Source: Phycisphaerae bacterium (GTDB lineage Bacteria; Planctomycetota; Phycisphaerae; UBA1845). Taken from it: DNA of 6,780 nt. The position numbers and the translations under genes were made by a program. Location: NCBI GenBank assembly GCA_029260195.1, contig JAJDDS010000036.1, positions 1 through 6,780 on the forward strand, in the 5' to 3' direction. Below the pieces are notes generated by a model that searched no databases, was not told the DNA's origin, and saw nothing but the letters and a program-made list of their open reading frames with translations. Shown in pieces: positions 6,519-6,780 of the stretch (position 1 is the first letter of the stretch; each line of letters starts with the position of its first letter).

Positions 6519-6780
6519 GCCGCGAAATCCTCCTCGACGACTGAGTCGCGTCCCCGCGCAGTCGTTGGTTGAGCGCCGCTGCGTGCGGCAGCGTCGGCGC
6601 TTCGCCCGCTCGTCAATAGCTCGTCAAGCTGCGCCGCGTCGCTATCCTTGATGGTCCGTATCCAAAACGATATCAAGTCGTGATCGACCTTGCGTTGGAT
6701 TGACGGCGATCGTCCCAAACGCTCGATCTGCATCGGCGTGAACGTGTTCCTGGGCGTTCGCACCTCGATCCGCAACCCCT
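6515..6780 (-). CDS. Unrecognised protein, C-terminal part or small protein (5' end at window edge)
   Basis: The frame is open to the right edge. A TTG at 6775 could be a start, giving 86 residues, but the frame continues past it and the start may lie outside. The readable part has a mixed first half (IEVRTPRNTFTPMQIERLG), a helical centre with DHDLISFWIRTIKDSDAAQLDELL, and a low-complexity Ala/Ser/Gly/Arg tail ending VEEDFAA. I do not recognise a family and see no catalytic motif, signal peptide or membrane segment. The stop TGA (6517-6515) overlaps the GTG start of the CBM9-like gene, so the two are almost certainly co-transcribed and coupled in translation. That fixes this frame as real despite its short length. 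Its role is unknown. Confidence 0.6.
   Translation of the reverse strand, partial: GLRIEVRTPRNTFTPMQIERLGRSPSIQRKVDHDLISFWIRTIKDSDAAQLDELLTSGRSADAAARSGAQPTTARGRDSVVEEDFAA
6529..6534 (-). promoter_or_regulatory. Shine-Dalgarno sequence for the CBM9-like gene
   Basis: On the minus strand GAGGAGG lies 10 bases before GTG 6518, inside the last codons of the preceding gene (encoding EED). It is the strongest anti-SD match seen in the window and supports GTG as the start in preference to later methionines. Confidence 0.65.

Noticed and set aside
6573..6600. Inverted repeat CGCTGC/GCAGCG with flanking GCGC arms
   Set aside because: It lies inside the coding region for an Ala-rich tail, where GC-rich codons readily create such dyads, and no T-run follows.

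Overview
The window is GC-rich and densely coding, and its gene content points to a member of the Planctomycetota or a closely related environmental lineage. The clues are a dockerin-tailed secreted protein, a secreted FG-GAP/VCBS plus ASPIC/UnbV protein of the CRTAC1-like group fused to a thioredoxin domain, PilZ proteins of an unusual two-domain form, and a cytosolic CBM9/DOMON-like protein. The assignment is an inference from protein families; no rRNA or tRNA is present.

The plus strand (1-4076) carries exported proteins. The 3' end of a large secreted or surface protein (2-862) contains a jelly-roll-like segment, a Big_5-like domain and a C-terminal type I dockerin-like pair of calcium loops. 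It is followed by a strong stem-loop (904-938). Next comes a long reading frame, 984-4076, that looks like one ancestral protein: signal peptide, six calcium-loop FG-GAP/VCBS repeats, ASPIC/UnbV domain and TlpA-like thioredoxin domain with WCAPC. A single in-frame TGA at 2769-2771 cuts this frame into 984-2771 and, from the next methionine, 2853-4076. The frame is the same on both sides and the 27 codons between the two still read as protein. This is the most notable feature of the window.

The minus strand (4093-6780) is read toward the first block. In transcription order it holds an unrecognised small protein running off the window edge (6780-6515), a CBM9/DOMON-like protein that starts inside its stop codon through a GTGA overlap (6518-5847), a 203-base gap with a nested inverted repeat, and two tandem PilZ-domain paralogues (5643-4885 and 4848-4093) separated by 36 bases. 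Both PilZ proteins keep the RxxxR and DxSxxG c-di-GMP-binding motifs at the same residue numbers. They are probably an operon made by duplication.

The two blocks converge at 4076/4093 with only 16 bases between stop codons. I see no mobile element, CRISPR array, RNA gene or phage gene. I did not find a clear new multi-gene system. The best candidates for follow-up are the interrupted CRTAC1-thioredoxin gene and the duplicated PilZ pair with its upstream dyad.
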